Shown piece by piece: positions 25,833 through 36,193 of a DNA stretch of 64,000 bases; the stretch's first letter is position 1, and the number at the start of each line of letters is the position of its first letter. The translations under genes and the position numbers were made by a program. The notes beneath the pieces were generated by a model. The model saw only the letters and a program-made list of their open reading frames with translations, ran no database searches and was not told the origin of the DNA. This DNA is from CAVXSP01 sp963764505 (GTDB taxonomy: Bacteria > Acidobacteriota > Vicinamibacteria > Vicinamibacterales > SCN-69-37). The stretch is taken from NCBI GenBank assembly GCA_963764505.1, contig CAVXSP010000003.1:62001-126000 (forward strand), written 5' to 3'.

Positions 25833-27185
25833 ATGGTCAGTCGCGTCGCTTCCGTGCTTCTCGTTGTTGTGTGCTCGGCAGCGTCCGGCGTCCGGGCGCA
25901 GGACCTGCCGGTCAGTTCACCGTCCGCTTCGGGCAGCGAGGCGCCCGGCTTCTATACACCGGACCCCGTGCTCGCCGGATACGTCCGGGCGGCACTGGCC
26001 GCCAATCCGGGCGTGCAGGCCACCCGGTCGTCCTATCGCGCGTCGCTGGAGAGCGTGCCGGCGGCCTCTGCACTGCCCGACCCCATGCTCAGCGTCGGCC
26101 AGGCGATCGATCCTGTGCAGACACGCGTCGGCCCCCAGCGCGAGGTGGTGACGATCAGCCAGACGCTCCCATGGTTCGGCAAGCTCGACCTGCGCGGGCA
26201 GATCGCGGGCCAGGATGCGGCGGCGGCACAGGAAGCCTACCGGGCCCGTCAGCGCGACGTGATCCTGCAGGTGAAGTCGGCCTACTACAACCTGGGCTAC
26301 ATCGACGCGGCGCTCGGCATCGCGGGCGAGGAGGAGGCGCTGCTCGGCCACTACGAGGAATTGTCGCGGGCGCGGTACGCCGCCGGGCAGGGCCTCCAGC
26401 AGGCCGTCATCCGGATTCAGGCGGAGCTCACGAAGGTTCAGGACCGCCAGATCGCGCTGCAGCAGCAGCGCAGCACGCTGGCGGCGAGGCTCAACATCCT
26501 GATGAACCGGTCGCCGGAACTGGCGGTGGCGGCGATCGCGTCGCCGACCCTGCCACCGGCGGCGCCGCTCGATCTCGAGACCCTCGAGTCGCGGGGCGAC
26601 GCCGAACGCCCGGAAATCAGGGCGGCGGACGCGCTCATCGGGCGCGGCGAACGGATGCGCGACCTGGCGCATCGGGCGGGCCGGCCCGACGTCACCGTCG
26701 GCGCGACGTTCATCAACGTGACCGGGCGCACTGACGCCCCGGGGATCGCCCAACCGCCTCCCGACAACGGCCGCAACGTCTGGAGTCTCACGTTCGGTCT
26801 CAACATGCCGATCCGCCGCGACAAGTACCGGGCCGAGGAGCGGCGGGCGGCCGAGGCGCTCTCGGCGGCGCGACTGTCTCGCGCCGATGCCCACAACGAG
26901 ATGGCGTTTGCGGTCCGCGACCAGGTCGTCCGCCTCCAGACGCTGGCGGAGCAGCTCCGGCTGGTGGGCGAGGTGCTGATGCCGCAGACGGACGAGGCGC
27001 TGCGATCGACCGAAGCCGCTTATGAGACCGGGGAGGCCGGCGTGCTCGATCTGCTCGACAGCGAGCGCGGCCGGCTCGACGTCCGGTTGATTCACGCGCG
27101 GGACACCGCCGACTACCTGGTGGCGCTCGCGAATCTCGAACGCGCTGTCGGCGCGCCCTTTCCGGAAGCGACGAGGATCCCATGA
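25833..27185 (+). CDS. TolC family outer-membrane efflux protein (CusC-like)
   Basis: A 450-residue outer-membrane channel subunit. Signal peptide residues 1-22. Two OEP repeats of long amphipathic helices follow: ALAANPGVQATRSSYRASLE and PDPMLSVGQAIDP, QTLPWFGKLDLRGQIAGQ, then in the second half RPEIRAADALIGRG, TFGLNMPIRRDKYRAEERRA and AYETGEAGVLDLLDSERG, a TolC-family signature. ATG 25833 is chosen over a frame extension to 25755 because GAGGGGGA precedes it. Its TGA overlaps the CusB-like start (ATGA). It forms the outer part of the tripartite pump. Confidence 0.9.
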   Translation: MVSRVASVLLVVVCSAASGVRAQDLPVSSPSASGSEAPGFYTPDPVLAGYVRAALAANPGVQATRSSYRASLESVPAASALPDPMLSVGQAIDPVQTRVGPQREVVTISQTLPWFGKLDLRGQIAGQDAAAAQEAYRARQRDVILQVKSAYYNLGYIDAALGIAGEEEALLGHYEELSRARYAAGQGLQQAVIRIQAELTKVQDRQIALQQQRSTLAARLNILMNRSPELAVAAIASPTLPPAAPLDLETLESRGDAERPEIRAADALIGRGERMRDLAHRAGRPDVTVGATFINVTGRTDAPGIAQPPPDNGRNVWSLTFGLNMPIRRDKYRAEERRAAEALSAARLSRADAHNEMAFAVRDQVVRLQTLAEQLRLVGEVLMPQTDEALRSTEAAYETGEAGVLDLLDSERGRLDVRLIHARDTADYLVALANLERAVGAPFPEATRIP

Positions 27186-28546
27186 AGAACCGTGTCCTGC
27201 TCGCCCTGCTGGCGTTTCTCCTCGGCATCGGCGCCGCGCTGTTCGTCGTGGCGAACCCGGGGCACTGGTCGTGGCTGGATCGGCCACGCCGCCCAATCGT
27301 TCAGCCGACATCCGCATCGCCCGAGGCGACCCCGGCGGCACGCGAACGCCGAATCAAGTACTGGCGCGCGCCGATGGACCCGACCTACGTCCGGAACGAG
27401 CCGGGCAAGTCGCCCATGGGCATGGACCTGATTCCCGTGTACGAGGACGAAGCGGGTGCGTCGGCGCCGGGCACCGTCACGATCGACCCCACGTTCGTGC
27501 AGAACATGGGCGTCAAGTCGGAGCCGGTCCGCCGCGCGGACATTCCGCTGACCATCCGTACGGTCGGCACGTTCGCGTACAACGACCGGCAGGTTGCGCT
27601 CATCACGACGAAGTACGAGGGCTGGATCGAAACGGTCCACGTGAACTACGTCGGCGAGCCGGTGAAGAAGGGCCAGGACCTGTTCGACATCTACAGTCCG
27701 CAGCTCGTGACAACGGAGCAGGAGTACCTGCAGGCGATCGACTACGCCGAGCGGATGGCGGAGAGCCCGTATCCGGACGCTGCCGCACGAGCGCGGGCGC
27801 TGGTGGAGTCGGCGCGCCAGCGGCTGACGTACTGGGACATCAGCGATGCGCAGATCGACGCGCTGGCGGCGTCCGGCCAGGTGCAGCGCACGCTCTCCGT
27901 GCGGTCTCCCGTGGACGGTCTGGTGGTCGAGAAGATGAACCAGGCGCTCGAGGGCATGCAGGCGACACCCGGCATGGTGCTCTACAAGATCGTCAACCTC
28001 TCGACGATCTGGGTCGACGTGCAGGTCTTCGAGAACCAGGTGCCGCGGGTGAAGGTCGGTCAGCGCGCCACGGTCGAGCTGCCCTACGAGGCGGGGCGGC
28101 GGTCCACCGGGCTCGTGCGGTTCCTGCACCCCTCGCTCGACCCGCAAACACGCACGATGACGGCGTCGATCGAGCTGCCGAACCCCGGCGCGAAGCTGCG
28201 CGCGGACATGTATGCCAACGTCACGATCGACGTGCCGTCCGCGCGCGGAGTTCTCGCGGTCCCCGAGAACGCCGTCATCCACAGCGGACAGCGCGACATC
28301 GTCGTGCTCGACCTGGGCAGCGGCCTGTTCCAGGCGCGCGACGTGGCGCTCGGCGCCAACGGCCACGGCCTGTGGGAGGTCACCCGCGGCCTGGACGACG
28401 GCGACCGCGTGGTCGTCTCGGCGCAGTTCCTGATCGATTCGGAGAGCAATCTCAAGGCGGCCATCGCGAGCATGTCGGCGCCGGCCGACGCGCAGGTCCC
28501 GCCGCCGGCGACGACGACCGACACGTCGATCGCGCACCGCCACTGA
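27182..28546 (+). CDS. cusB: CusB-type RND efflux periplasmic adaptor
   Basis: A 454-residue membrane-fusion protein. N-terminal signal/anchor (residues 5-21). A heavy-metal-binding segment follows at about 58-85 (YWRAPMDPTYVRN, GKSPMGMDLIPVYE), in which the usual Cys of the motif are replaced and Met residues remain, as in Cu(I)/Ag(I) adaptors. Then come barrel-sandwich and hairpin regions (TTKYEGWIETVHVNYVGEPV, LVTTEQEYLQAIDYAE), the beta-barrel (IWVDVQVFENQVPRVKVGQ) and the membrane-proximal domain. The C-terminus ends in HRH. Start overlaps the TolC-like stop; the CusA-like gene begins 16 nt later. Confidence 0.92.
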   Translation: MKNRVLLALLAFLLGIGAALFVVANPGHWSWLDRPRRPIVQPTSASPEATPAARERRIKYWRAPMDPTYVRNEPGKSPMGMDLIPVYEDEAGASAPGTVTIDPTFVQNMGVKSEPVRRADIPLTIRTVGTFAYNDRQVALITTKYEGWIETVHVNYVGEPVKKGQDLFDIYSPQLVTTEQEYLQAIDYAERMAESPYPDAAARARALVESARQRLTYWDISDAQIDALAASGQVQRTLSVRSPVDGLVVEKMNQALEGMQATPGMVLYKIVNLSTIWVDVQVFENQVPRVKVGQRATVELPYEAGRRSTGLVRFLHPSLDPQTRTMTASIELPNPGAKLRADMYANVTIDVPSARGVLAVPENAVIHSGQRDIVVLDLGSGLFQARDVALGANGHGLWEVTRGLDDGDRVVVSAQFLIDSESNLKAAIASMSAPADAQVPPPATTTDTSIAHRH

Positions 28547-28562
28547 ACCAGGTAGGGCCGCC

Positions 28563-31500
28563 ATGCTGCCGCGTGTCATCGACTGGTCGATTCGCAACAA
28601 GTTCCTGGTGATCCTGGCCACGGTGTTCCTTGCGTTGGCCGGGGTGTATGCCGTGCGCCAGACGCCGCTCGATGCAATCCCCGATCTGTCCGATGTGCAG
28701 GTCATCGTCTACACGGAGTATCCGGGACAGGCGCCGCAGGTCGTCGAGGACCAGGTGACCTACCCGATCACGACGCAGATGCTGGCGGTGCCCTCGGCAC
28801 GGGTCGTTCGCGGCTACTCGTTCTTCGGCTTCTCGTTCGTCTACGTGATCTTCGAGGACGGCACGGACCTGTACTGGGCGCGCAGCCGGGTGCTCGAGTA
28901 CCTGAACTACGTGGGCGGCAAGCTCCCGCGCGGCGTGACGCCGTCGCTCGGCCCGGATGCCACCGGAGTCGGCTGGGCGTTCATGTACGTGCTGCAGTCA
29001 CCGGAACGCAATCTCGCAGAGCTGCGCTCGCTTCAGGACTGGTACCTGAAGTACCAGCTCACGGGCGTCCCCGGGGTCTCAGAGGTCGCGAGCGTCGGCG
29101 GATTCATCAAGCAGTACCAGATCACGGTCGACCCGAACAAGCTCCGCGCGTATCACCTTTCGCTGGCCCAGATCCGGAGCGCCGTACAGCGCAGCAACAA
29201 CGACGTCGGCGGCCGGGTGATCGAGATGGCCGAGAGCGAGTTCATGGTTCGCGGCAAGGGTTATATCCGTGACGTCGCGGACATCGACAGCGTGGCGCTC
29301 GGCGTCGACCCCAGCGGCACGCCCATCCTCCTCAGGGACGTCGGAGACGTCCAGGTCGGCCCCGAGATTCGCCGGGGGCTGGCCGAGCTCGACGGCCGGG
29401 GCGAGACGGTCGGCGGCATCGTGATCGTCCGCTCCGGCGCCAATGCCCATGACGTCATCCGCCGCGTCAAGGACAAGCTGGCGGAGATCCGGCCCGGACT
29501 GCCGGAGGACGTGCAGATCCTGATCGCCTACGACCGCTCGGGCCTCATCGAGCGATCCGTGAGCACGCTGGAGGAAAAACTCGTCGAGGAGAGCATCGTG
29601 GTGGCGCTCGTGTGCCTGGTGTTCCTCCTGCACGTCCGCTCGGCGCTCGTGGCGATCTTCACCCTGCCGATCGCGGTGCTGATGGCCTTTGTCCTCATGG
29701 ATTACCAGGGCATCGATGCGAACGTCATGTCCCTCGGCGGCATCGCGATCGCAGTCGGCGCCATGGTCGACGCGGCGATCGTGATGATCGAGAACGCGCA
29801 CAAGCACCTCGAGCGCGACGCCGGACGGAAGGAGCATTGGGAGATCATCGCCGATGCGGCGAAGGAGGTCGGTCCGACGCTCTTCTACGCGCTCCTCGTC
29901 ATCACGGTGTCGTTCATGCCGGTGTTCGCACTCGAAGCCCAGGAAGGGCGCCTCTTCAAGCCCCTCGCCTTCACCAAGACGTATTCCATGGCCGCCGCCT
30001 CCCTGCTGTCGGTGACGCTCGTCCCCGTGCTCATGGGCTACTGGATTCGAGGGCGCATCCGGCCCGAGACACGCAACCCGGTGAACCGGATCATCATCAG
30101 CCTGTACCGTCCTGTCGTCCACCTCGTCCTCCGCTGGCGGTGGGCTGTTCTCGCCCTGACGGTCGCGGCGCTGGGCATGACCTGGATTCCGGTACTCGCG
30201 GCTCGGCTCCGAATTCATGCCCCCGCTGTGGGAGGGCGACCTCCTGTACATGCCGACGATGCTCCCGGGCGTGTCGATCGGCAAAGCGCGCGAAGTCCTC
30301 CAGCAGACGGACAAGATCATCCGGTCGTTCCCGGAGGTCGCTCGCGTCTTCGGCAAGGTCGGCCGGGCGGACACGGCGACCGATCCCGCGCCGCTCAGCA
30401 TGGTCGAAACCACCATCACGCTGAAGCCGCAGTCGGACTGGCCCGCCGGAATGACCCCAGAACGGCTGACCCGCGAGATGAATCGGGCGATCCAGATCCC
30501 CGGGGTCACCAACGCCTGGACGATGCCGATCAAGACACGCATCGACATGCTGTCGACGGGCATCAAGACCCCGGTGGGGATCAAGGTCTCAGGGCCGGAC
30601 CTCGCCGTGCTCGACCGTCTCGGCCGGCAGATCGAAGCAGTTGTCAGGACCGTCCCGGGCACGCTGTCGGTCTACGCCGAGCGCGTGATGGGCGGCAACT
30701 ACCTGAACTTCCAGATCGATCGGAGCGCGATCGCGCGCTACGGCCTCACGGTGAGCGACGTCGAGGACGTCATCCAGTCGGCCATCGGCGGCATGAACAT
30801 CACCACGACGGTGGAAGGTCTCGAACGGTATCCGGTCAACCTGCGCTACAGTCGCGAGCTCCGCGACAACGTGCCGGCGCTGCGCGAGATCGTCGTCTCG
30901 GCGCCGGGCGGGCAGCAGGTCCCGCTCGGGCAGCTCACCCGCGTGGAGGTCGTGAAAGGCCCTCCGGCGATCAAGACCGAAAACGCCCGACCCAACGCCT
31001 GGATCTACGTGGACCTCGAAGGGGTGGACGTGGGGACGTACGTGCGCAACGCGCAGCGGGCGGTCGCGAGCGGCGTGCAGGTGCCGCCGGGTTACAGCCT
31101 CGCCTGGAGCGGCCAGTACCAGGTACATGATGCGCGCCCAGGCGCGGCTCAGGTACGTGGTCCCGATGACGCTCGTCATCATCGTCGTCATCCTGTACCT
31201 GAACACCAAGTCGGTGTTCAAGACGCTGCTCGTGCTCCTCGCCGTGCCCTTCGCGTTGATCGGTGCGTTCTGGCTCCTGTACCTGCTCCACTACGACATG
31301 AGCATCGCCGTCTGGGTCGGCGTCATCGCCCTGGGCGGGGTCAGCGCCGAGACCGGCGTGGTGATGCTCCTCTATCTCGACGGCGCCTGCGACGAATCGG
31401 CCGCCGCCGGACGTTTGAACACGCGGCGCGACCTCGTCGAAGCGGTCTACCGGGGCGCCGTCGGCCGGGTCCGGCCGAAGATCATGACCGCAAGCGTGAT

Positions 31501-31720
31501 CCTCGCTGGCTTGCTCCCGATCATGTGGGGCCACGGCACGGGCACCGACGTGATGAAGCGCATCGCAGCGCCCATGGTCGGCGGTATCATCACGTCCGTC
31601 ATCGTCGTGCTGCTGGTCTTCCCCGCCATCTACTACATCTGGCGAGGCTGGAGCCTGGAGCCGGCCGAGGATGAGGCCTATACTCTCGACGCGGACGGAA
31701 CGGTCGCATCGCAGCAGTAG
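28563..31720 (+). CDS. cusA: CusA/CzcA-family RND heavy-metal efflux pump, two one-base frameshifts
   Basis: Inner-membrane RND transporter. Three frames join end to end: 28563 to about 30190 (porter N-part, TPLDAIPDLSDVQVIVYTEYPG, and the helices with LPIAVLMAFVLMDYQG), 30217-31120 (FMPPLWEGDLLYMPT, the porter C-part) and from 31127 (MMRAQARLRYVVPMTLVIIV to the last helices). Removing one G at 30191-30192 (CCGGTAC) and one at 31122-31123 (CAGGTAC) gives exactly 1,051 residues, the normal length, reading IPYSRLGSEFMPP and GQYQYMMRAQ at the joins. So the gene is probably intact in the cell. It completes the TolC/CusB/CusA pump, most likely for Cu(I)/Ag(I). Confidence 0.9.
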
Positions 31721-31745
31721 CCGGACCATCGCGCGGAGGTGAATC

Positions 31746-32762
31746 ATGAGGCGACTCGCGGTGGTACTCCCAATCGGCGTCGCTCTGGTGCTGGCGAGCA
31801 CGGCTGCACAGGAGCCGACCGATCCTCCTGACAAGCCCACCTGGGCATACGCAGTAGCGCCCGGGGCGCCCGTGCGAGGCGCCGGGGCCGGCCGTCGAGC
31901 CGGCGGACCCGCCCGCGGTGCCGGCCGCGGAACGCCTGATCCCACGAAGCACACGCTACCCGGATCGCGGTTTTCCTTCACGCTCTCCGAAATCCGGAAC
32001 GCCTTCGGGCCGGCCGACTGGTTCCCGGAGGACCACCCGGTGATGCCCGAGGTCGTGGCCCAGGGCCGGGCACCGAACGCGCGCGCCTGCGGCTTCTGCC
32101 ACATGCCGAACGGCAAGGGCCGGCCGGAGAACTCTCCGCTCGCCGGCTTTCCGAAGGACTACCTCGTGAACCAGCTCAAGGAGTTCGCGAGCGGCGCACG
32201 CGACACGGCCGAGCCTCGCAAGCCCAAGGACATGCTCCAGATCGCCCAGAACATCAGCGAACAGGACATGGTGGAGGCCGCCGAATACTTTTCGTCGATG
32301 CCCTGGACGCCGTGGATCCGCGTCGTCGAAACCGACACGGTGCCGAAGACGCGCATCGCCGGTCAGATGTTCCATCTCATCGACGACGGCACGACCGAGC
32401 CGATCGGCACGCGGATCGTGGAGGCCCCGGAGAACGAAGAAGAGGAACAGCTGCGCGCCCCGCGCACGGGATTCGTCGCCTACGTGCCGGTGGGCAGCAT
32501 CGCGCGCGGCGCAGCGCTCGTGACGACTGGAGGTGGCAAGACCTTTCCGTGCACCACCTGTCACGGACCGGACCTCAAAGGCGTGGCCGGGATTCCCGGC
32601 CTCGCGAACCGCTCGCCGAGCTATCTCGGGCGCCAGCTCTACGACTTCAAGGTGGGTGCGAGAAACGGCGCCTTCGCGGCACTGATGAAGCCGGCCGTCG
32701 CCAACCTCACGGCGCAGGACATGGTGGACATCCTCGCGTACGTGGCGTCCCGGACGCCGTAG
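31746..32762 (+). CDS. Di-haem c-type cytochrome
   Basis: A 338-residue periplasmic protein: signal peptide residues 1-21, an unusual Gly/Arg-rich stretch at 43-62 (RGAGAGRRAGGPARGAGRG), then two cytochrome c domains with CGFCH (115-119) and CTTCH (269-273). Text between the haems (EMPWTPWIRVVETDTVPKT-type) is like cytochromes encoded beside Acidobacterial PQQ and alcohol dehydrogenases. GGAGGTGAATC before the ATG is a strong ribosome site. It follows the pump gene by 25 nt but converges on the PQQ dehydrogenase, so it may belong functionally to either; the latter is the more likely electron donor. Confidence 0.88.
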   Translation: MRRLAVVLPIGVALVLASTAAQEPTDPPDKPTWAYAVAPGAPVRGAGAGRRAGGPARGAGRGTPDPTKHTLPGSRFSFTLSEIRNAFGPADWFPEDHPVMPEVVAQGRAPNARACGFCHMPNGKGRPENSPLAGFPKDYLVNQLKEFASGARDTAEPRKPKDMLQIAQNISEQDMVEAAEYFSSMPWTPWIRVVETDTVPKTRIAGQMFHLIDDGTTEPIGTRIVEAPENEEEEQLRAPRTGFVAYVPVGSIARGAALVTTGGGKTFPCTTCHGPDLKGVAGIPGLANRSPSYLGRQLYDFKVGARNGAFAALMKPAVANLTAQDMVDILAYVASRTP

Positions 32763-32772
32763 CGAGCGACTC

Positions 32773-34410
32773 CTACCGCGGCCGGTCGCTCCCTGCCAGC
32801 GTCATGGCGTACAGCGTGTCGCCGGCGCCGACGATGAGGTACTGCCTGCCGTCCAACGTCCACGTAGATGGCCCGTTGCTCACGCCACTGACGAGCCGCT
32901 GGTGCCAGAGCGGCTTCCCGTCAGCCGGATCGAAGGCGACGAGGTCGCCAGAATCGCCAGTGAACAGCAGCCCCCCGGCGGTGGTCAGCACGCCACCGCT
33001 GAGGTTCCCGCTGCCGGTGCGATGCTCGTGGCTCCACCTCACGGCGCCAGTGCGGACGTCCATCGCCATCAACGCCGTCCGCGTGTCGAAGTTCCCTCCG
33101 CCCCCGCCGCCGTATCCCTGCGGACGGTCCGTAGTGTCGTACAGGTAGGCCAGACCGTAGCCGAGCGAGGCGTTGAAGTAGAACAAGTCGGTTTCCGGGC
33201 TGTAGCTTGGTGGCGGCCAGTTGGTGGCACCCAAGGCCGGCATGTCGATCATGGTGCCGTCCACCGCAGGTTCCTTGGCCGGGTTCGGAATCGGCTGTCC
33301 TTTTCCGTCGACATCGAGCGCCCAGTTGCCGGTGCCCGCGAACGGCTTCGAGACGAGGCTCTTCCCGTTGGTTCGATCGAGCACGAAGAACCACCCGGAT
33401 CGCGAGGCCTGCGCCAGCAGCTTGCGCGGCTGGCCGTCGATCACGGCGTCGAACAGCACCGGGGTTTCGACGTTGTCCCAGTCGTGCGTGTCGTGCGGCG
33501 AGGCCTGGAACCACCACACGAGCTTCCCGGTGTCCGGGTTGAGTGCGACGATGCATGCCGTCCAGAGGTTCGCTCCCTGGCGGCTTTGACCCGCGAACAC
33601 CGGATTGGCGTTGCCCGTGCCCCAGTAGATCAGATTCAGATCGGGGTCGTAGGTGCCGGGAAGCCAGGTCATGCCGCCGCCGTGGTCCATCGCCTCCTGG
33701 CTCGGCCAGGTCTCCGAGCCCGGATCCCCCATCTTCTCGGGCGTGGTGTACCAGCGCCACTGCAGCTCGCCGGTATCGGGGTCGCGCGACTCCAGATACC
33801 CTCGCACGTCCATGGCGTCCCCGCCGATCCCGACGAGCACGTGGTTCTTCACGACGAGCGGCGCCATCGTCGTGAAGTACTGCTGCTTCTCGTCGGCGAT
33901 CTTCTTCCGCCAGCGCTCCTTCCCGCTCCTGGCGTCGAGCGAGATGAACCAACCGTCAGGACTTTCGAAGTACAGCCAGTCGCGATACATGCCGACGCCG
34001 CGCTGGCCGATCAGGTGACCGCCCTGATCCACGAAGTCGTACTGCCACAGACGTTCGCCGGTCCGGGCGTTGACCGCGAAGATGTGGTCCGGAATCGTGA
34101 AGTACAGGATGCCGTCCACCAGCAGCGGCGTGGACTTGATGGTCGGGTTGCCGACACCGCGCTGGGTTCCGATCCCCTGGATCCGATACATCCACTCAAT
34201 CTTCAGCAGGCCGACGTTGGATTGATTGATCTGGCGCAGCTCGCTGTAGCGGCGGCCCGAGTAGTCACCGTTGTAGATCGGCCAGGATTCCGGCGGCATC
34301 GTGAACAGCCCGATCGCGCTCGGGTCGAGCCCCTGGCTGTGCAGCGACTGAACGACGAGCGCAAGCGCCAGCACCGGCAATAGGCGGAGGAGCCATCGGT
34401 GCGCGTTCAT
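32773..34410 (-). CDS. PQQ-dependent dehydrogenase (quinoprotein, beta-propeller)
   Basis: A 545-residue periplasmic quinoprotein with a signal peptide (LLRLLPVLALALVVQSLHSQ). Propeller W-motif repeats are visible (INQSNVGLLKIEWMYRIQG, ARTGERLWQYDF, GGMTWLPGTYDPDLNLIYWGTGN, ALNPDTGKLVWWFQASPHDTHDWDN, MDVRTGAVRW). The Asp in HDTHDWDN sits where the catalytic base is expected. The adjacent-cysteine disulfide ring of methanol dehydrogenases is not seen. The start overlaps the cytochrome gene upstream (ATGA), so the two form an operon and the cytochrome is its probable electron acceptor. Substrate, an alcohol or sugar, is not predictable. Confidence 0.9.
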   Translation of the reverse strand: MNAHRWLLRLLPVLALALVVQSLHSQGLDPSAIGLFTMPPESWPIYNGDYSGRRYSELRQINQSNVGLLKIEWMYRIQGIGTQRGVGNPTIKSTPLLVDGILYFTIPDHIFAVNARTGERLWQYDFVDQGGHLIGQRGVGMYRDWLYFESPDGWFISLDARSGKERWRKKIADEKQQYFTTMAPLVVKNHVLVGIGGDAMDVRGYLESRDPDTGELQWRWYTTPEKMGDPGSETWPSQEAMDHGGGMTWLPGTYDPDLNLIYWGTGNANPVFAGQSRQGANLWTACIVALNPDTGKLVWWFQASPHDTHDWDNVETPVLFDAVIDGQPRKLLAQASRSGWFFVLDRTNGKSLVSKPFAGTGNWALDVDGKGQPIPNPAKEPAVDGTMIDMPALGATNWPPPSYSPETDLFYFNASLGYGLAYLYDTTDRPQGYGGGGGGNFDTRTALMAMDVRTGAVRWSHEHRTGSGNLSGGVLTTAGGLLFTGDSGDLVAFDPADGKPLWHQRLVSGVSNGPSTWTLDGRQYLIVGAGDTLYAMTLAGSDRPR

Positions 34411-35282
34411 TTCAGTGTCACCAGGTAGGCGGCGAGATCGTTGATGTTCTCGTCCGAGTACTTCGGCAGCAGCCCGCGGTGTCCGGCCAGATTGTCTTCG
34501 ACGTCCACCGTGACCTGATCGCGCCGCCAGTAGTGGTAGGTGCCGGCCGCGTCGACCAGCGAGACATCGAAATCATTGATGGTCCTGACCGTTCCCGTGA
34601 TGGTCTGGCCCGTGCTGGTCGTGACCGTGGCCCTGGCCGGGCCGCGCGCCGAGGGCCACAGAAAACGCGCCTTCAGAGCCGCGACCTGCGGGAACCTGGC
34701 GCCGACGCCGGCCAGATCGCCTGTCGCCGAGTGGCAGTTCGTGCATCCGCCGGGTCCGGTGAAGAACGTTTCGCCACGCCGGGGATCGCCCGTGGGCTGA
34801 CTCCTCAACGAGGCATAGGTCTCGTCATACGTGCCGCGATTGGCGACCAGCTCGACCTGAAGGTGGATGTACTGCGAGAGATCGTAGAGCTGGGCGTCCG
34901 TCACATTCGGCTGCGGCGGCATACCCGGCGTGCCCGGACGCCCGGCCTTGACGACGGGACCGATCTGCTCCCCCTTTTCGTCGTGCAGCACCACGGGTGA
35001 GCGGAGGAGACTGGGCGCTTGTGCCCCGCGTCCCTCCGGTCCGTGGCAACTCGCGCAGAGCTGGTTGTAGAGCGGCTCGCCGCGGCTTGCGGCGGCTTCG
35101 TCCGGTGCCGGTCCCAGACCGAGAAACACCCGCGTGCTCTCGCCGCTGCCGCCAGGGCGCTGTCCTCGCGCCTGCGCACCGGCGTCTGCTGCCGTCACGC
35201 CAACCAGGACCGCGACGATCGCACGCCCGATACCGATACGAATTCGACCTGCATCGAATGAGCGCGTGGTGCGATCCGCCAT
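34407..35282 (-). CDS. Di-haem c-type cytochrome, partner of PQQ dehydrogenase
   Basis: A 291-residue exported protein with signal peptide (IGIGRAIVAVLVGVTAADAGA). The first cytochrome domain has CASCH in YNQLCASCHGPEGRG and a Met ligand candidate in PGMPPQPNVTDAQLYDLSQYIH. The second has CTNCH in GGCTNCHSATGD. Between and after them lies a beta-rich part (ARATVTTSTGQTITGTV, FDVSLVDAAGTYHYWRRD) seen in cytochromes attached to PQQ dehydrogenases, and the end reads KYSDENINDLAAYLVTLK, again cytochrome-like. ATG 35282 has GGGAG upstream. Stop overlaps the PQQ gene start. Confidence 0.88.
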   Translation of the reverse strand: MADRTTRSFDAGRIRIGIGRAIVAVLVGVTAADAGAQARGQRPGGSGESTRVFLGLGPAPDEAAASRGEPLYNQLCASCHGPEGRGAQAPSLLRSPVVLHDEKGEQIGPVVKAGRPGTPGMPPQPNVTDAQLYDLSQYIHLQVELVANRGTYDETYASLRSQPTGDPRRGETFFTGPGGCTNCHSATGDLAGVGARFPQVAALKARFLWPSARGPARATVTTSTGQTITGTVRTINDFDVSLVDAAGTYHYWRRDQVTVDVEDNLAGHRGLLPKYSDENINDLAAYLVTLK

Positions 35283-35591
35283 CAGGGTACTCCCTGCGTT
35301 CGAAAGAGTGTCTAAAGATTCGTGCCGATGCGCCATCGGTGCCTGCGATGGCCTCTCGTCTCACGGTCTGCGGACGCGCCCGACCCATTGCAAGAAGCGA
35401 GCGCGGGCCCAGCCCGCCGTTGCAGTGTCTGCCGATCTCGTCGATCGACGTCTTTGAGGAAATCTCCGCAGTGACCGGGAATTTTTCCATCCGCGAGGCG
35501 TCGCGGCGCCGACGGCGACGCCACGGCCCGATAGCGCATGGTGCCCTGCGTGGCACTGGACGTGCATTTCGTCGCTGCACACTCGGCGCTC
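35283..35591. other. Intergenic stretch without a recognisable gene
   Basis: About 300 nt between the divergent cytochrome and membrane-protein genes. Open frames here are antisense-like and low-complexity. No clear promoter, palindrome or RNA gene was found; it presumably holds the promoters of both flanking units. Confidence 0.5.
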
Positions 35592-36170
35592 ATGGCCGTC
35601 GCCTCTCCGAATCACCACGCGACTGGTCCCGCTTGGACCACCTGTCTGGGCATCATTGCCGTATTGTTCGGCGCCCTCTTCGCGGCAGTCCAAGGCAACG
35701 AGGCGCTGATCCAGACCGTCATCGCCCCCGGCACCGCCGCGGATCGGAACGTCCCGATCGAATGCCGCCCGGATGAAGCCGAGCAGGAAGACGTGTCGGT
35801 CGCCGAGTGCGAGCTGATGGTGGCCAACGTCCGGCTCAGGCTGGCGTCGCAGCCGCCGTGGTTCCGGGGTGTTCAGATGGGTCTGGCGCTCGCCGGCGCG
35901 CTCGTGGCGTTCGGCTCGATTCTCGTCGGCGTCGCCCTGGTCGATGCCAGGGCCTGGGCGCCAGGTGCGGCTGTGGCGACGTTCGCCGTGCTGCTGGCGA
36001 TCGACGTCGTCGGTTTCGCGATCGCAAGCTATACGGGACCGCTGCTGCGGGCCGTGTACCTGTCGAACATTCTCTTTTGGTGTTCGATTCACCTGTGCCT
36101 GACCGCTGGCGCGATTGTCGGCCGTCAGGCCAGCCTCGCCCGGCCGGACACGGCGGCGGCCGCCGCCTGA
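35592..36170 (+). CDS. Four-helix integral membrane protein, unknown function
   Basis: About 192 residues with four hydrophobic segments: WTTCLGIIAVLFGALFAAVQG, MGLALAGALVAFGSILVGVAL, GAAVATFAVLLAIDVVGFAI and YLSNILFWCSIHLCLTAGAIVG. A charged extramembrane loop (ECRPDEAEQEDVSVAECELM) carries two Cys that could form a disulfide. Start uncertain: ATG 35592 is used, GTG 35538 would add 18 residues; neither has a good ribosome site. Followed after 23 nt by the cytochrome b561 gene, so probably cotranscribed. Confidence 0.6.
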   Translation: MAVASPNHHATGPAWTTCLGIIAVLFGALFAAVQGNEALIQTVIAPGTAADRNVPIECRPDEAEQEDVSVAECELMVANVRLRLASQPPWFRGVQMGLALAGALVAFGSILVGVALVDARAWAPGAAVATFAVLLAIDVVGFAIASYTGPLLRAVYLSNILFWCSIHLCLTAGAIVGRQASLARPDTAAAAA

Positions 36171-36193
36171 CGGGACACGCGGGGACGATTTCC